This document shows positions 1-9,146 of a stretch of 64,000 nucleotides of DNA, one piece after another; position 1 is the stretch's first letter; the number at the start of each line of letters is the position of its first letter. The position numbers were made by a program, and so were the translations under genes. Below the pieces are notes generated by a model that saw only the letters and a program-made list of their open reading frames with translations, had not been told where the DNA came from and made no database searches. The DNA comes from JAGFIY01 sp964499285 (GTDB lineage Bacteria; Bacteroidota; Ignavibacteria; Ignavibacteriales; Melioribacteraceae), in assembly GCA_964499285.1 (NCBI GenBank), contig CAZCLA010000013.1, positions 11,160-75,159 of the forward strand, given 5' to 3'.

Positions 1-1525
1 GTAAGTAAAAAAGCCGAAACACGGTATTGCGCAAGAAGATTTTTGTGGACTGAAAACAACATGAGATTCTTATCCGTTAGAATCAATAATTCAGAATTAC
101 TGTTTTTCACATTTTTTATTAACTCAATATCCCGAATAGTGTTTCCCGGTTCATAAGAGAACAATATTTCCAAATCATCCGAAAGTACAAAAACGTTTTT
201 TTGATTTCTAACGATTAGTTCTTTGCCATCCGATTCAAGAATGTCATCAAAGAACGCAAAGANNNNNNNNNNNNNNNNNNNNNNNNNNNNNNNNNNNNNN
301 NNNNNNNNNNNNNNNNNNNNNNNNNNNNNNNNNNNNNNNNNNNNNNNNNNNNNNNNNNNNNNCTAACGATTAGTTCTTTGCCATCCGATTCAAGAATGTC
401 ATCAAAGAACGCAAAGAAGTAATCCTTTTTATCAAGACTTATTGTATTCAATCTGTTGAAATCGATATCATATTTATGAACTGCCCCGGTAGTTGTGGTA
501 ATGTAAAAAAAGTCATCGAACGGGTTTGAGCTTTTTAAGAAATTTTTAATCCCTTCATTCTTTTCGAACTCTTTTTTATTTACGATATTGAAGTCAAGAT
601 CCATCAACGCAAAAAATTCTTTTGGTTCTTGATTTTTCCTGTTGGAAAATACAAACAGAATTAAATCGCGGTTGTTGTGTTTTACAATTTCAAATTCAAT
701 CCCGTTTAAGAACTCACCAATTTCTAATGGTTGGTTTACAAATTCAAAATCCCAGTTCAATTTTATGAGCCAATTGGAATTATCGTGAATGCCGATTTTA
801 TCTCTTGTGTTTCCCGAAGAACCGGCACTCAGAATAATCTCGTTAATACCGTCGTCATTTGTATCAATAAAAACAAAGTTTGATACAGGTGCAGTTGTCT
901 CAAGTTTGTTGAGAAGTTCGCCTGTTTGGATATCAAATTTATACAAACCGCGCGGGTGAATCGAATGACCGGTAATCGGACTTAAGTACAACACATTTTT
1001 TTTAAGCGATTCATCAAATAGAATTTTAATTACTACTTTTTTTAGGTCCCAGTAACTAGTTACTACCGATGTCGGTTTTTTAATAATAGGTAATTCCTTT
1101 TTAAGAACTCTTGAGTTTTTCAGATCGACTAAAGAGAAAAAAAGCAGGGAATCATTCTTTGTAAAGAGAACCAGCTCGTCGAAATTATCGCCGTTTAAAT
1201 CATAATTAAAAATGGAAGAGAAAAGAAAAGGATTGCTGAAGTTGAACTGTTCTTTTAGCTTTTCATTTTCATCATATTGGTGAAAGAAATAATTATCAGC
1301 ATCTAAAGCCTTTCCAAAAACAAACCTCTCGTCTATCCCATTCCGGTTTAAATCCAGGTAGGTAGAAAAAGTATACTGATCGGCAAGGATTGAATTTATG
1401 AGTTTCGGCTCGTACTTATTTGTAGAAGAGAGAAACAGAAGGATTGTTAAAAAAGATAAAAGAACTGCTGCAGAGGCAAGAGTAAAATTTAACTTAACAT
1501 ATCTTTTTCTTATGGAATTAATCAT
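1..1525 (-). CDS. Membrane-anchored propeller-like protein, 3' end outside window, interrupted by an assembly gap
   Basis: The start at 1525 gives a short basic N-terminus followed by one hydrophobic segment at about residues 14-33, so the protein is probably anchored in the inner membrane with the rest outside. The body has repeated strands with Asp-rich turns such as DLNRNGIDERF, DLNGDNFDELV and DTNDDGINEII, which resemble FG-GAP/VCBS calcium-binding propeller blades. The 100-N gap at 263-362 lies between two identical 55-base copies. Removing one copy and the Ns keeps the frame open to base 1 (continuing RNQKNVFVLSDDLEILFSYE), so the apparent C-terminus SLRSLMTFLNRMAKN is an artefact. The gene continues beyond the left edge, so its full length and C-terminal domain are unknown. 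By analogy with similar Bacteroidota proteins it could be the sensor region of a histidine kinase, but nothing in the window proves that. Confidence 0.7.
263..362. other. Assembly gap (100 N) flanked by an identical 55-base overlap
   Basis: Bases 208-262 and 363-417 are identical over 55 positions and abut the Ns on each side. This is what a scaffolder leaves when two contigs overlap by one k-mer but are not merged. True sequence loss is probably zero, and the real join is 262 directly to 418. Confidence 0.93.
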
Positions 1526-1992
1526 CCCGTTGAAATTAGTTGAACGCAGAAACTAAAATATCTCAATCGTGTTTCATGCAAAATACGAAAGAAAACCAAA
1601 AGATATGTTGAATATTTGAAACATGAATTTGAAGAAATGTTGCAAAAGTGAAATAATAAACACGAAAAAATCTCAGAAATGTTCTGGAACGAAAACTGCT
1701 GTTAATTGATAATATTAACTAACATACAATTTGTTTCATCACATATAATTTGCATTGACGCAAAACTAATCTTTCCCAGCTTTCCCGAGGCTGTGAAAAA
1801 GAGGACAGCGATTTCCTTCGCTGTCCTCACTCTCCTGATAATAGAATAATTGTTCCTTTCCTTAGAAAGTAATTCATCTCAGATTTACAAAAGTCATAAA
1901 TAATTTTTATTGTATTATAAAAATGATTGATTTGATTTATCGCTTATAATTGATGAAATTGTCACTTAGTAAATCATTTGCTATTATATACT
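1526..1992. other. Divergent intergenic region, no gene seen
   Basis: This AT-rich stretch separates the leftward propeller gene from the rightward DUF454 gene and must hold both promoters. No convincing coding frame is present. The only clear structure is the strong hairpin at 1801-1828, described separately. Confidence 0.6.
1796..1828 (-). terminator. Strong minus-strand hairpin followed by a T run, with no upstream gene
   Basis: Bases 1801-1810 (GAGGACAGCG) pair perfectly with 1819-1828 around an 8-base loop. Read on the minus strand, the stem is followed immediately by TTTTT (1796-1800), which is the form of an intrinsic terminator. On the plus strand no T run follows. No minus-strand coding sequence lies upstream of it (between 1829 and 1992), so it may end a small RNA or be a relic. 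Confidence 0.6.
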
Positions 1993-2430
1993 ATGGAAAG
2001 AACAAGCTCGATTCAAGCAGTCAAAAAAGGAATATTACTTTCCCTTGGAATAATTCTAACCGGGATCGGAATAATTGGAATTTTTCTGCCGATACTTCCA
2101 ACAACAATTTTTCTAATACTTGCCTCAATTTGTTTTATGAAAAGCTCAAAGCGGATGAACGATTGGCTAGTGAACCACAAATACCTAGGTCAGTACATAA
2201 AAACTTATCGTGATAATACCGGTATGACGGTTAAATCAAAAATTACTTCTATTGTTATGTTGTGGATATCCATAAGTATTTCAGGATTATATTTCACCGA
2301 AAGTACACCCGTTCGTATTCTTCTGCTTTTAATTGCTGTCGGGGTTTCGATTCATTTAATTACTATAAAAACGGCAAAGTCAGTTAGTGTAAACAAATCA
2401 AAAAAATTAAAGGAGGACTTTAATGAGTAA
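1993..2430 (+). CDS. DUF454 (YbaN-type) small inner membrane protein
   Basis: The product is about 145 residues with an N-terminal hydrophobic block containing the DUF454 signature GxxxxxLGIIGIFLPILPTTIFLILAS, then a conserved SKRMNDWLVNHKYLGQYI segment and two further membrane helices. This is the YbaN family of polytopic inner membrane proteins, whose biochemical role is not established. ATG at 1993 is preferred over the in-frame TTG at 1978 because neither has a good ribosome site and ATG is the commoner start. The 3' end overlaps the catalase start by 8 bases (ATGAGTAA), and the catalase ribosome site AAGGAGG lies inside this gene. The two are therefore very likely co-transcribed and translationally coupled. 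Confidence 0.85.
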   Translation: MERTSSIQAVKKGILLSLGIILTGIGIIGIFLPILPTTIFLILASICFMKSSKRMNDWLVNHKYLGQYIKTYRDNTGMTVKSKITSIVMLWISISISGLYFTESTPVRILLLLIAVGVSIHLITIKTAKSVSVNKSKKLKEDFNE

Positions 2431-3943
2431 GGAAAAAAAGAAACTTACTACTGCTCACGGCAGTCCAGTTGGGGACAGCCAAAATTCATTAACTGCGGGC
2501 AAACGCGGTCCGCTTCTTCTTCAGGATTATCAACTCCTAGAAGAAATGGCAACTTTTAACCGAGAAAGAGTTCCGGAAAGAGTTGTTCATGCAAAAGGTT
2601 CCGGAGCATTCGGAACTTTTAAGGTTACCAATGACATAACAAAGTATACAAAAGCAAGCGTCTTTTCCAAAATCGGAAAGGAAACAGAAGTACTCGCTCG
2701 TTTTTCTACTGTTGCGGGGGAACGAGGAGCAGCCGACGCGGAAAGGGATGTTAGAGGTTTTGCAGTAAAATTTTACACGGATGAAGGTAACTGGGATATG
2801 GTTGGCAATAACACTCCAGTATTTTTTGTGAGGGATCCATATAAGTTTGACGACTTTATTCACACTCAGAAAAGAGATCCTAGAACAAATATGCGTTCAA
2901 ATACTGCTATGTGGGATTTTTGGTCGTTAAGTCCCGAAAGCTTACACCAAGTAACAATCTTAATGAGTGATAGAGGACTTCCCCAAGGATTCCGGAATGT
3001 TAACGGTTACAGCAGTCATACTTACAGCTTTATAAACAATAACAACGAAAGATTTTATATGAAGCTTCACTTCAAAACTCAGCAGGGAATTAAAACTTGG
3101 ACTAACGAAGAAGCTGAAAAAATTGTAGGCAAAGACAGGGAAAGCTCGCAGCGTGATCTTTATGAAGCAATAGAAAAAGGTGACTATCCTAAGTGGAAAG
3201 TTTACGCACAAGTTATGCCCGAAGCCGAAGCAGAAACATACAAAATCAATCCGTTTGATTTAACTAAAGTTTGGCCCCATGCGGATTATCCGCTTCACGA
3301 AATAGGTGTGATGGAATTAAATAGAAATCCCGAAAACTATTTTGCAGAAATTGAGCAGGCAACATTCGAACCTTCCAACATTGTCCCGGGAATCGGGTTC
3401 TCACCGGATAGAATGCTTCAAGCAAGAATTATGTCCTATGCTGATGCACACCGTTACAGAGTAGGTGTAAATTATACCCAGGTTCCAGTAAACAAACCGA
3501 AATGCCCGTTCCATACATACGGAAGAGACGGTCAAATGAGAGTAGACGGAAACTACGGTGGTCAAGTAAACTATGAACCAAATTCAATGGGCGGACCGAC
3601 TGCAGACGCAAAATACAAAGAACCGCCGTTGAAACTTTTTGGGGATGCCGATAGATACAACCACCGAGAAGATGATGAAGATTATTATTCCCAACCGGGT
3701 GCTTTGTTTAGTCTTATGAACGATAATCAAAAACAGCAATTGTTCAATAACATTAAAGCTGCGATGGAAGGCGTTCCGGAAAGAATTGTTGCAAGACAGT
3801 TGGCACACTTTTATCAAGCAGATGCTGCATACGGTGAAGGCGTTGCAAAAGTTCTTGGTATCGATGCAAACAAGATGAAAGAACTTGCAAAACTTTCCTT
3901 GCAAGAACTAGCTGATGCAACAACGGAAGAAAATTATAAGTAA
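2423..3943 (+). CDS. katA: Monofunctional haem catalase (clade 3 type)
   Basis: The 506-residue protein decomposes hydrogen peroxide to water and oxygen. The catalytic His is visible at residue 56 (RVVHAKGSGAFGTF). The active-site Asn lies in VGNNTPVFFVRDP (about residues 127-139) and the haem-ligand Tyr is residue 339 in RMLQARIMSYADAHRYRVG. The length of about 500 residues, without the extra C-terminal flavodoxin-like domain of large catalases, fits the small-subunit group, which often binds NADPH. A C-terminal catalase-related domain follows. There is no signal peptide, so it is cytoplasmic. An AAGGAGG ribosome site precedes the ATG, and a clear intrinsic terminator follows at 3965-3994, so DUF454-katA forms a two-gene unit. 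A role in oxidative stress is established family knowledge. No peroxide-response operator was recognised. Confidence 0.97.
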   Translation: MSKEKKKLTTAHGSPVGDSQNSLTAGKRGPLLLQDYQLLEEMATFNRERVPERVVHAKGSGAFGTFKVTNDITKYTKASVFSKIGKETEVLARFSTVAGERGAADAERDVRGFAVKFYTDEGNWDMVGNNTPVFFVRDPYKFDDFIHTQKRDPRTNMRSNTAMWDFWSLSPESLHQVTILMSDRGLPQGFRNVNGYSSHTYSFINNNNERFYMKLHFKTQQGIKTWTNEEAEKIVGKDRESSQRDLYEAIEKGDYPKWKVYAQVMPEAEAETYKINPFDLTKVWPHADYPLHEIGVMELNRNPENYFAEIEQATFEPSNIVPGIGFSPDRMLQARIMSYADAHRYRVGVNYTQVPVNKPKCPFHTYGRDGQMRVDGNYGGQVNYEPNSMGGPTADAKYKEPPLKLFGDADRYNHREDDEDYYSQPGALFSLMNDNQKQQLFNNIKAAMEGVPERIVARQLAHFYQADAAYGEGVAKVLGIDANKMKELAKLSLQELADATTEENYK

Positions 3944-3964
3944 TCAAATCTCCTCATAATTAAG

Positions 3965-3994
3965 TCCCGGAGTAATGCAGCTCCGGGATTTTTT
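3965..3994 (+). terminator. Intrinsic terminator of katA
   Basis: TCCCGGAG at 3965-3972 pairs perfectly with CTCCGGGA at 3981-3988 around an 8-base loop, and a run of six T follows. Confidence 0.9.
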
Positions 3995-4067
3995 AATATT
4001 CACCCCGAATCAAAGCAGATCTAAACAATATTGAATAATAGTGTGTAGTAAATTGAATATTGTAAAT

Positions 4068-4090
4068 TTGATTAAATTATTTTATCTTCA
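4068..4090 (+). promoter_or_regulatory. Candidate promoter element upstream of a T9SS cargo gene
   Basis: TTGAT at 4068 is followed 13 bases later by TTTATCTTCA (4081-4090). The same pair of words at the same spacing occurs before the T9SS gene at 34118 (34046 and 34059-34068). A Bacteroidota-like reading is TTG at about 4060 and TAxxTT at 4083. Function is inferred only from the recurrence. Confidence 0.35.
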
Positions 4091-4166
4091 TATTGATTCT
4101 AAATGAACGCTTGTCGTTTTGGTAAAAATCCGGGAGAGAAGATTTTTACTAAAGCATGGAGGCGCA

Positions 4167-6476
4167 ATGAAACTTTATTATGTTTTAGCGATAGCATTAC
4201 TTTTAAATTTTTTTGTTTATCCTCAAGAAAGAAAAATAATCAAACCCTCTCAGCAAACTGACACTTACAAAGAACTAGCCCCCGGTAAGCAGGAAATAAT
4301 TTATATAGATAACAAATACACCCGGGAAGTATCAAAAAACAAACTGTCAGCCTTAAATGATTTTACTGATGCTAATGTCCTTTTGAGCTGGCTGAATGGA
4401 ATCCTCGTAGATCCTTACGTGAATTTTGGGTTCTGGGGCGGGGACAGAATACTACAATGGTATCAAGCTCCTGCAGATATGATAATACGCCGAGTCGGAA
4501 TAAAATTAACAGAAGTAGGGAGAGAAGGAATTCCGTTAAGTCTTAAACTAGTAAGAATGAATTGGACCTCTGATGAAATTCAAAATACGTGGAACCATCA
4601 TCTTGGCTGGTACGAAGCTGATGGTGCGCTCAACAATATAACTGCATATCTTGATGATCCTGATAGAACCGGGGACTGGGTGGATGTCGAAGGAAATGCT
4701 CCCACATCACCTTTTGGAAACGATCTATGGAGTATCGAAGGGAATGGGAAGCAGTTTGAGGCAAGGGTAAATAATGCTGGAGAAGATTATCAGTGGTTTG
4801 AGATGGATGAGTTGTTTGATCCAGTTGTTTCGCGGGGTGAGATTATTGGAATATCACTTATGCATTTGGGTTCTTATGAATACGAGGATGTGGTTAGGAT
4901 TGCAGCTGCTGGAGGAATAGGAATTACAGGTTTTAAGTTTTATGCAGAAGAAGATTTTTCCCCTCTGCCTCTGGGATGGAATTCAAAGTTATATACTTTT
5001 GATCTTGCACTGTTCGTTACAATAACTGGAGATTTAGAGCCTGCTATCACAGAAGTCACAAATCTTCAAACAATCTTTAGTGGTGAAGATAGATTAGTTG
5101 AAGCAAATATTTCAGATGCGAACCCAAGCGGCGGTGAAAGCGGTGTCCAGTCGGCAACGCTTATGTATAGCATTAATGAAAGTGCATATCAATCTGTTGA
5201 AATGGTAAATGATTTTAATGATAATTATTATGCTTATATACCCGGACAGTCAATGGGAACCAAGGTTGAATATTATATAGAAGCTGTCGATGTTAATGGT
5301 AATATGACAAGGACACCGGTTACTTATTCTTATGAAATATTTAAGCCCGCAAATTGTATTCTCCTGATCGCCAATGGATGGGATGATTCAGGTTATCCGG
5401 TAGAATATTATTTCGGATTTGATAGATATGGAGTGTATATCGAGTACGATATCTGGACTTACGGTGAAATCACATCTGAATTGCTGGCTCACTACGATTT
5501 TATTTACGAAATACCCAACTTAGAAAGTACATATTATCATAAGGATAAAATTAGAGAATGGCTTGCGGGATGCCCGGGAAGATTCTATTTCCTAGCTGGT
5601 ATGGATTGGCTGGGAAAAGAAAATGGGTTTGTTGATCGTGATTATCAACCCGGAGATTTTGAATATGATATTTTGGGTATTACTCATAGCTACAATGATG
5701 TTACTTATGATGGTGGAGACGGTCCGTCTTTTCCTTCCAAAGTTTTTCCGATAGAAAATTCATTGCTCGGCGGAGAATTGTTCGCAAACTTAGAGCCGGG
5801 TATTCAGCTTCAAGTAGATCCAGTTTATGAGATAGGAGTTGTCAATTGGATTGATGCAGTAGAAGTAGTGGAAAGCCCTAATGTCGAAGTCCAAATTATG
5901 GTTGAAACAAAAGGAATAAATCAAATTCCAGACGTTCAACTGAAACCGGCAGGAGTTTTGAACTTAATCGGAAACGACAATGCAGTTTTGTTCCTTACGT
6001 TCGATCCGATAACACTAAACAGCGATCCGGACGGTGATCATGGTGATAACTATGTTTGGCATGGTATGCGCTCGTACAGTTTTGTTTACTCAATGGGTTC
6101 AATGTTCGATGCTTGGGATGATGGCTGCTTTTATCTCAATTGCCTCTGTTCATCGACAGTCGGAATTGATGAGGAGGAAAGCGGAATTATTCATGATTTT
6201 CGACTCTATCAAAATTATCCAAATCCATTCAATCCCAGCACAACAATAAAATTTACAATACCACGCGTAGAGGAAGCAAAACTTGCGTCCACAAAAACAA
6301 AATTAATTGTATATGACATTCTCGGTCGGGAAGTTGCAACACTTGTAAATGAATATTTACCACCCGGTAAGTATGAAGTAAAATATAGTGCGGAAGGATT
6401 ATCTTCTGGAATTTATTTATATGTTTTATCAGCCGGAGATTATAGAGAAAGTAAAAAAATGATATTGCTCAGATAA
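4167..6476 (+). CDS. Secreted protein with C-terminal T9SS sorting domain, function unknown
   Basis: The start is set at ATG 4167, not the upstream in-frame codon at 4119. GGAGG lies 4 bases before it, and the protein then begins with a proper signal peptide (MKLYYVLAIALLLNFFVYPQ). The mature protein of about 750 residues has a lectin-like first part, an Ig-like segment (VEYYIEAVDVNGNMTRTPVTY, about residues 310-390) and a region resembling a GATase/flavodoxin-like fold (CILLIANGWDD onward). It ends in a type A T9SS domain beginning LYQNYPNPFNPSTTIKF and ending SKKMILLR. Such domains direct export through the outer membrane and usually attachment to the surface. No catalytic motif is recognised. 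The sorting domain carries an extra segment (VEEAKLASTKTK) discussed in the findings. It stands alone as a transcription unit. Confidence 0.85.
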   Translation: MKLYYVLAIALLLNFFVYPQERKIIKPSQQTDTYKELAPGKQEIIYIDNKYTREVSKNKLSALNDFTDANVLLSWLNGILVDPYVNFGFWGGDRILQWYQAPADMIIRRVGIKLTEVGREGIPLSLKLVRMNWTSDEIQNTWNHHLGWYEADGALNNITAYLDDPDRTGDWVDVEGNAPTSPFGNDLWSIEGNGKQFEARVNNAGEDYQWFEMDELFDPVVSRGEIIGISLMHLGSYEYEDVVRIAAAGGIGITGFKFYAEEDFSPLPLGWNSKLYTFDLALFVTITGDLEPAITEVTNLQTIFSGEDRLVEANISDANPSGGESGVQSATLMYSINESAYQSVEMVNDFNDNYYAYIPGQSMGTKVEYYIEAVDVNGNMTRTPVTYSYEIFKPANCILLIANGWDDSGYPVEYYFGFDRYGVYIEYDIWTYGEITSELLAHYDFIYEIPNLESTYYHKDKIREWLAGCPGRFYFLAGMDWLGKENGFVDRDYQPGDFEYDILGITHSYNDVTYDGGDGPSFPSKVFPIENSLLGGELFANLEPGIQLQVDPVYEIGVVNWIDAVEVVESPNVEVQIMVETKGINQIPDVQLKPAGVLNLIGNDNAVLFLTFDPITLNSDPDGDHGDNYVWHGMRSYSFVYSMGSMFDAWDDGCFYLNCLCSSTVGIDEEESGIIHDFRLYQNYPNPFNPSTTIKFTIPRVEEAKLASTKTKLIVYDILGREVATLVNEYLPPGKYEVKYSAEGLSSGIYLYVLSAGDYRESKKMILLR

Positions 6477-6630
6477 GAGTGATTTATCGAGTAAGTTTTT
6501 TTACACCAATTATCTGGATAAGTTTTTAAGGATTATCTTACTACCCACCGTTAACATCTTACCTTGCTAAACCAGCCTTTATTTGATAATTTTGGGCTTG
6601 TTTTTAAATAAAATAAGTGCAGAATAATTT

Positions 6631-9087
6631 ATGAAATATCCTCACAGTGAAGTCGAAGCAAAGTGGCAGAAATTTTGGCAACAGAATGAAATATTTAATA
6701 CCAATTTAACAGATACAGAAAAAAAACTTTACTGTCTGGTAATGTTTATTTATCCCTCAGGTTCCAAACTGCATTGCGGACACTGGTATAATTACGGTCC
6801 AACCGATTCCTGGGCAAGATTCAAAAAACTTCAGGGTTACAACGTCTTTGAACCGATGGGTTATGATGCTTTCGGACTTCCTGCTGAGAATTATGCGATC
6901 AAAACGGGTGTTCATCCGCAGGATTCTACTTTTGAAAATATCAAAGACATCCGCAGTCAATTAAAGGCAATGGGTTGTATGTATGATTGGAATGCCGAAT
7001 TGATGACCTGTGTTCCGGAATATTATAAATGGAATCAGTGGCTCTTTCTGCAATTATATAAAAAGGGACTTGCTTACAGAAAAAACGCTCCCGTTAATTG
7101 GTGTCCTTCATGTCAAACAGTACTTGCAAATGAGCAGGTCGACAATGACGGTAATTGTGAAAGGTGCGGCACTGCGGTAGAACAGAAAAATTTAACTCAG
7201 TGGTTCTTCAAAATCACTGAATATGCCGAAGAGCTTCTTGATGGAATTGAAAAAATTGATTGGCCGGAAAAAACAAAATCAATGCAGCGGAATTGGATAG
7301 GAAAAAGTATAGGCGCTGAAATTAATTTTAACATCGATGGATTCGATGAAGCAATAAAAGTGTTTACCACAAGACCAGATACAATTTTCGGCGCAACATA
7401 TATGGTTATCTCTCCGGAACATCCTCTTGTTGAGAAGATTACAACCGATGAATATCGAACTGCAGTTAATATATATCGCGATGAAGTAAAAAATAAAACC
7501 GAAATTGACCGAACTTCAACCGCAAAGGAAAAAACCGGTGAGTTTACCGGAGCCTATGCACTAAATCCGGCAACAAAAAAAATGATTCCCATATGGATCG
7601 CAGATTATGTTTTAATGACTTACGGAACAGGTGCAATAATGGCTGTACCGGGCCAAGACGAACGCGACTGGGAATTTGCAGAAAAATTCGATCTCCCTAT
7701 AGTTAGAACGGTTCAACCACCGGATGATTTCGAGGGGAAAGCATATGTCGGTGATGGTGAGGCTATTAACAGTGATTTTTTAAACGGATTAAACATCTCC
7801 GAAGCGAAAGCAAAAATAATAGACTGGCTGGAGGAAAATAATATCGGCGAAAGCAAAGTAAATTACAGACTTCGTGACTGGCTGATATCAAGGCAGCGCT
7901 ATTGGGGGACTCCAATTCCTGTCGTGTATTGTGAAAAATGCGGAGAAGTTCCGGTTCCCGAAGATCAACTTCCGGTTGAGTTACCTTATGATGTTGATTT
8001 TAAACCGGACGGCGGATCACCCCTAGCGCGTAACGAAAACTTCGTTAATACATCCTGCCCGAAATGCGGTGCTGCTGCTAAGCGTGATGTTGACACAATG
8101 GATACTTTCGTTGATTCTTCTTGGTATTATTTGAGGTATCTTAATCCAAAATTTGATAAAGCGATTTTTGATAATGAGCTTGCTGAAAAATGGACTCCGG
8201 TCGATATGTACGTCGGCGGTGCCGAACATGCTACGATGCACCTACTTTATGCGAGATTTATTCATAAATTTTTGCGCGACATAAATCTTGTAAATTCAAA
8301 TGAACCGTTTAATAAACTTATCCATCAAGGAACTATTACTAATCAAGGCGCAAAGATGTCGAAATCCAGAGGCAATGTCGTAAATCCGGATAAGTTTATT
8401 GAAGATTACGGAAGCGACGTGTTCAGAATGTATCTGATGTTTATGGGTCCATATGAACTTGGCGGCGATTGGAGTGATCAAGGTATTGTCGGCGTCGACC
8501 GCTTCGTTCAACGAAGTTATGCTCTTTTTAAAAATTATGAGACCATAAAAAGTAAAACCAAAATTGTTGAAAAGTTTGCGTTAAATAAACTTACCGATAT
8601 CGAAATCTCGATTTACAAAAAGGTAAATATTTCGCTTGATAAATTTAACAGGGAAGTTGAAAACTTCAGGTTTAACACTGCCGTTGCGGTCCTGATGGAA
8701 TTGCTGAATGAGTTGAGTAAAAATTTGAATGAAGCAACCGACGATCTTAAGCTTTATTCTCTTGAACGATTTTCTTTTATGATAGCATCACTTGCACCTC
8801 ATTTAGGTGAAGAATGCTGGTCGATTATCGGAAATAATGATTCGATCTATAAATCGGAATTTAAATTTGATGTCGATCCAGATGCTTTAGTTATGGATAA
8901 CGTGACAATTGGTATTCAAGTCAACGGTAAAATGCGCGGAACAATTGAAGTGCCATTAGATTCAGAAGAATCTTTTGTGAAACAAGCTGCTTGGGAAGAG
9001 GAAAAAGTAAAAAACCACACAAGCGGGAAAACCGTTGTTAAGGAAATTTACGTGAAAAATAAAATTTATAACATTGTTGTAAAATAA
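6631..9087 (+). CDS. leuS: Leucyl-tRNA synthetase
   Basis: This class I synthetase of 818 residues charges tRNA-Leu. The HIGH box reads HCGH at residues 48-51, a slightly unusual variant with Cys at position 2. The KMSKS box is intact at about 575-579 (GAKMSKSRGN). The CP1 editing domain is present, with TTRPDTIFGATYMVISPEHP and GTGAIMAVPGQDERDWEFA; in the latter the residue before the editing-site Asp is Gln where many bacteria have His. Two Cys-rich zinc segments are visible (CPSC...CERC and CEKC...CPKC). A C-terminal anticodon-binding and tail region follows. The length is normal. No T-box or leader was recognised in the 154 bases upstream, and the ATG has no strong ribosome site. Confidence 0.97.
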   Translation: MKYPHSEVEAKWQKFWQQNEIFNTNLTDTEKKLYCLVMFIYPSGSKLHCGHWYNYGPTDSWARFKKLQGYNVFEPMGYDAFGLPAENYAIKTGVHPQDSTFENIKDIRSQLKAMGCMYDWNAELMTCVPEYYKWNQWLFLQLYKKGLAYRKNAPVNWCPSCQTVLANEQVDNDGNCERCGTAVEQKNLTQWFFKITEYAEELLDGIEKIDWPEKTKSMQRNWIGKSIGAEINFNIDGFDEAIKVFTTRPDTIFGATYMVISPEHPLVEKITTDEYRTAVNIYRDEVKNKTEIDRTSTAKEKTGEFTGAYALNPATKKMIPIWIADYVLMTYGTGAIMAVPGQDERDWEFAEKFDLPIVRTVQPPDDFEGKAYVGDGEAINSDFLNGLNISEAKAKIIDWLEENNIGESKVNYRLRDWLISRQRYWGTPIPVVYCEKCGEVPVPEDQLPVELPYDVDFKPDGGSPLARNENFVNTSCPKCGAAAKRDVDTMDTFVDSSWYYLRYLNPKFDKAIFDNELAEKWTPVDMYVGGAEHATMHLLYARFIHKFLRDINLVNSNEPFNKLIHQGTITNQGAKMSKSRGNVVNPDKFIEDYGSDVFRMYLMFMGPYELGGDWSDQGIVGVDRFVQRSYALFKNYETIKSKTKIVEKFALNKLTDIEISIYKKVNISLDKFNREVENFRFNTAVAVLMELLNELSKNLNEATDDLKLYSLERFSFMIASLAPHLGEECWSIIGNNDSIYKSEFKFDVDPDALVMDNVTIGIQVNGKMRGTIEVPLDSEESFVKQAAWEEEKVKNHTSGKTVVKEIYVKNKIYNIVVK

Positions 9088-9146
9088 TAATTCAATAAAT
9101 TAAATCGGCTTAAGTGACTTTATGCCGCATCAAACGAGAGATTTTT

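Noticed and set aside
215..262. Apparent C-terminus of the first gene (SLRSLMTFLNRMAKN)
   Set aside because: It is produced only by reading through the N gap and the duplicated overlap in the wrong frame.
208..417. 55-base direct repeats as target-site duplications or a mobile element
   Set aside because: Both pairs are exactly 55 bases and abut N runs of exactly 100, the signature of an assembler overlap.
1950..2213. 87-codon frame overlapping the DUF454 gene
   Set aside because: It is out of frame with a clear membrane protein, has no ribosome site and has low-complexity content.
3584..3947. Minus-strand open frames within katA
   Set aside because: They are shadows of a strongly conserved coding sequence; no start signals and no family resemblance.
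4119..4166. Upstream in-frame extension of the T9SS gene
   Set aside because: It would put 16 charged residues before the signal peptide; GGAGG four bases before 4167 identifies the real start.
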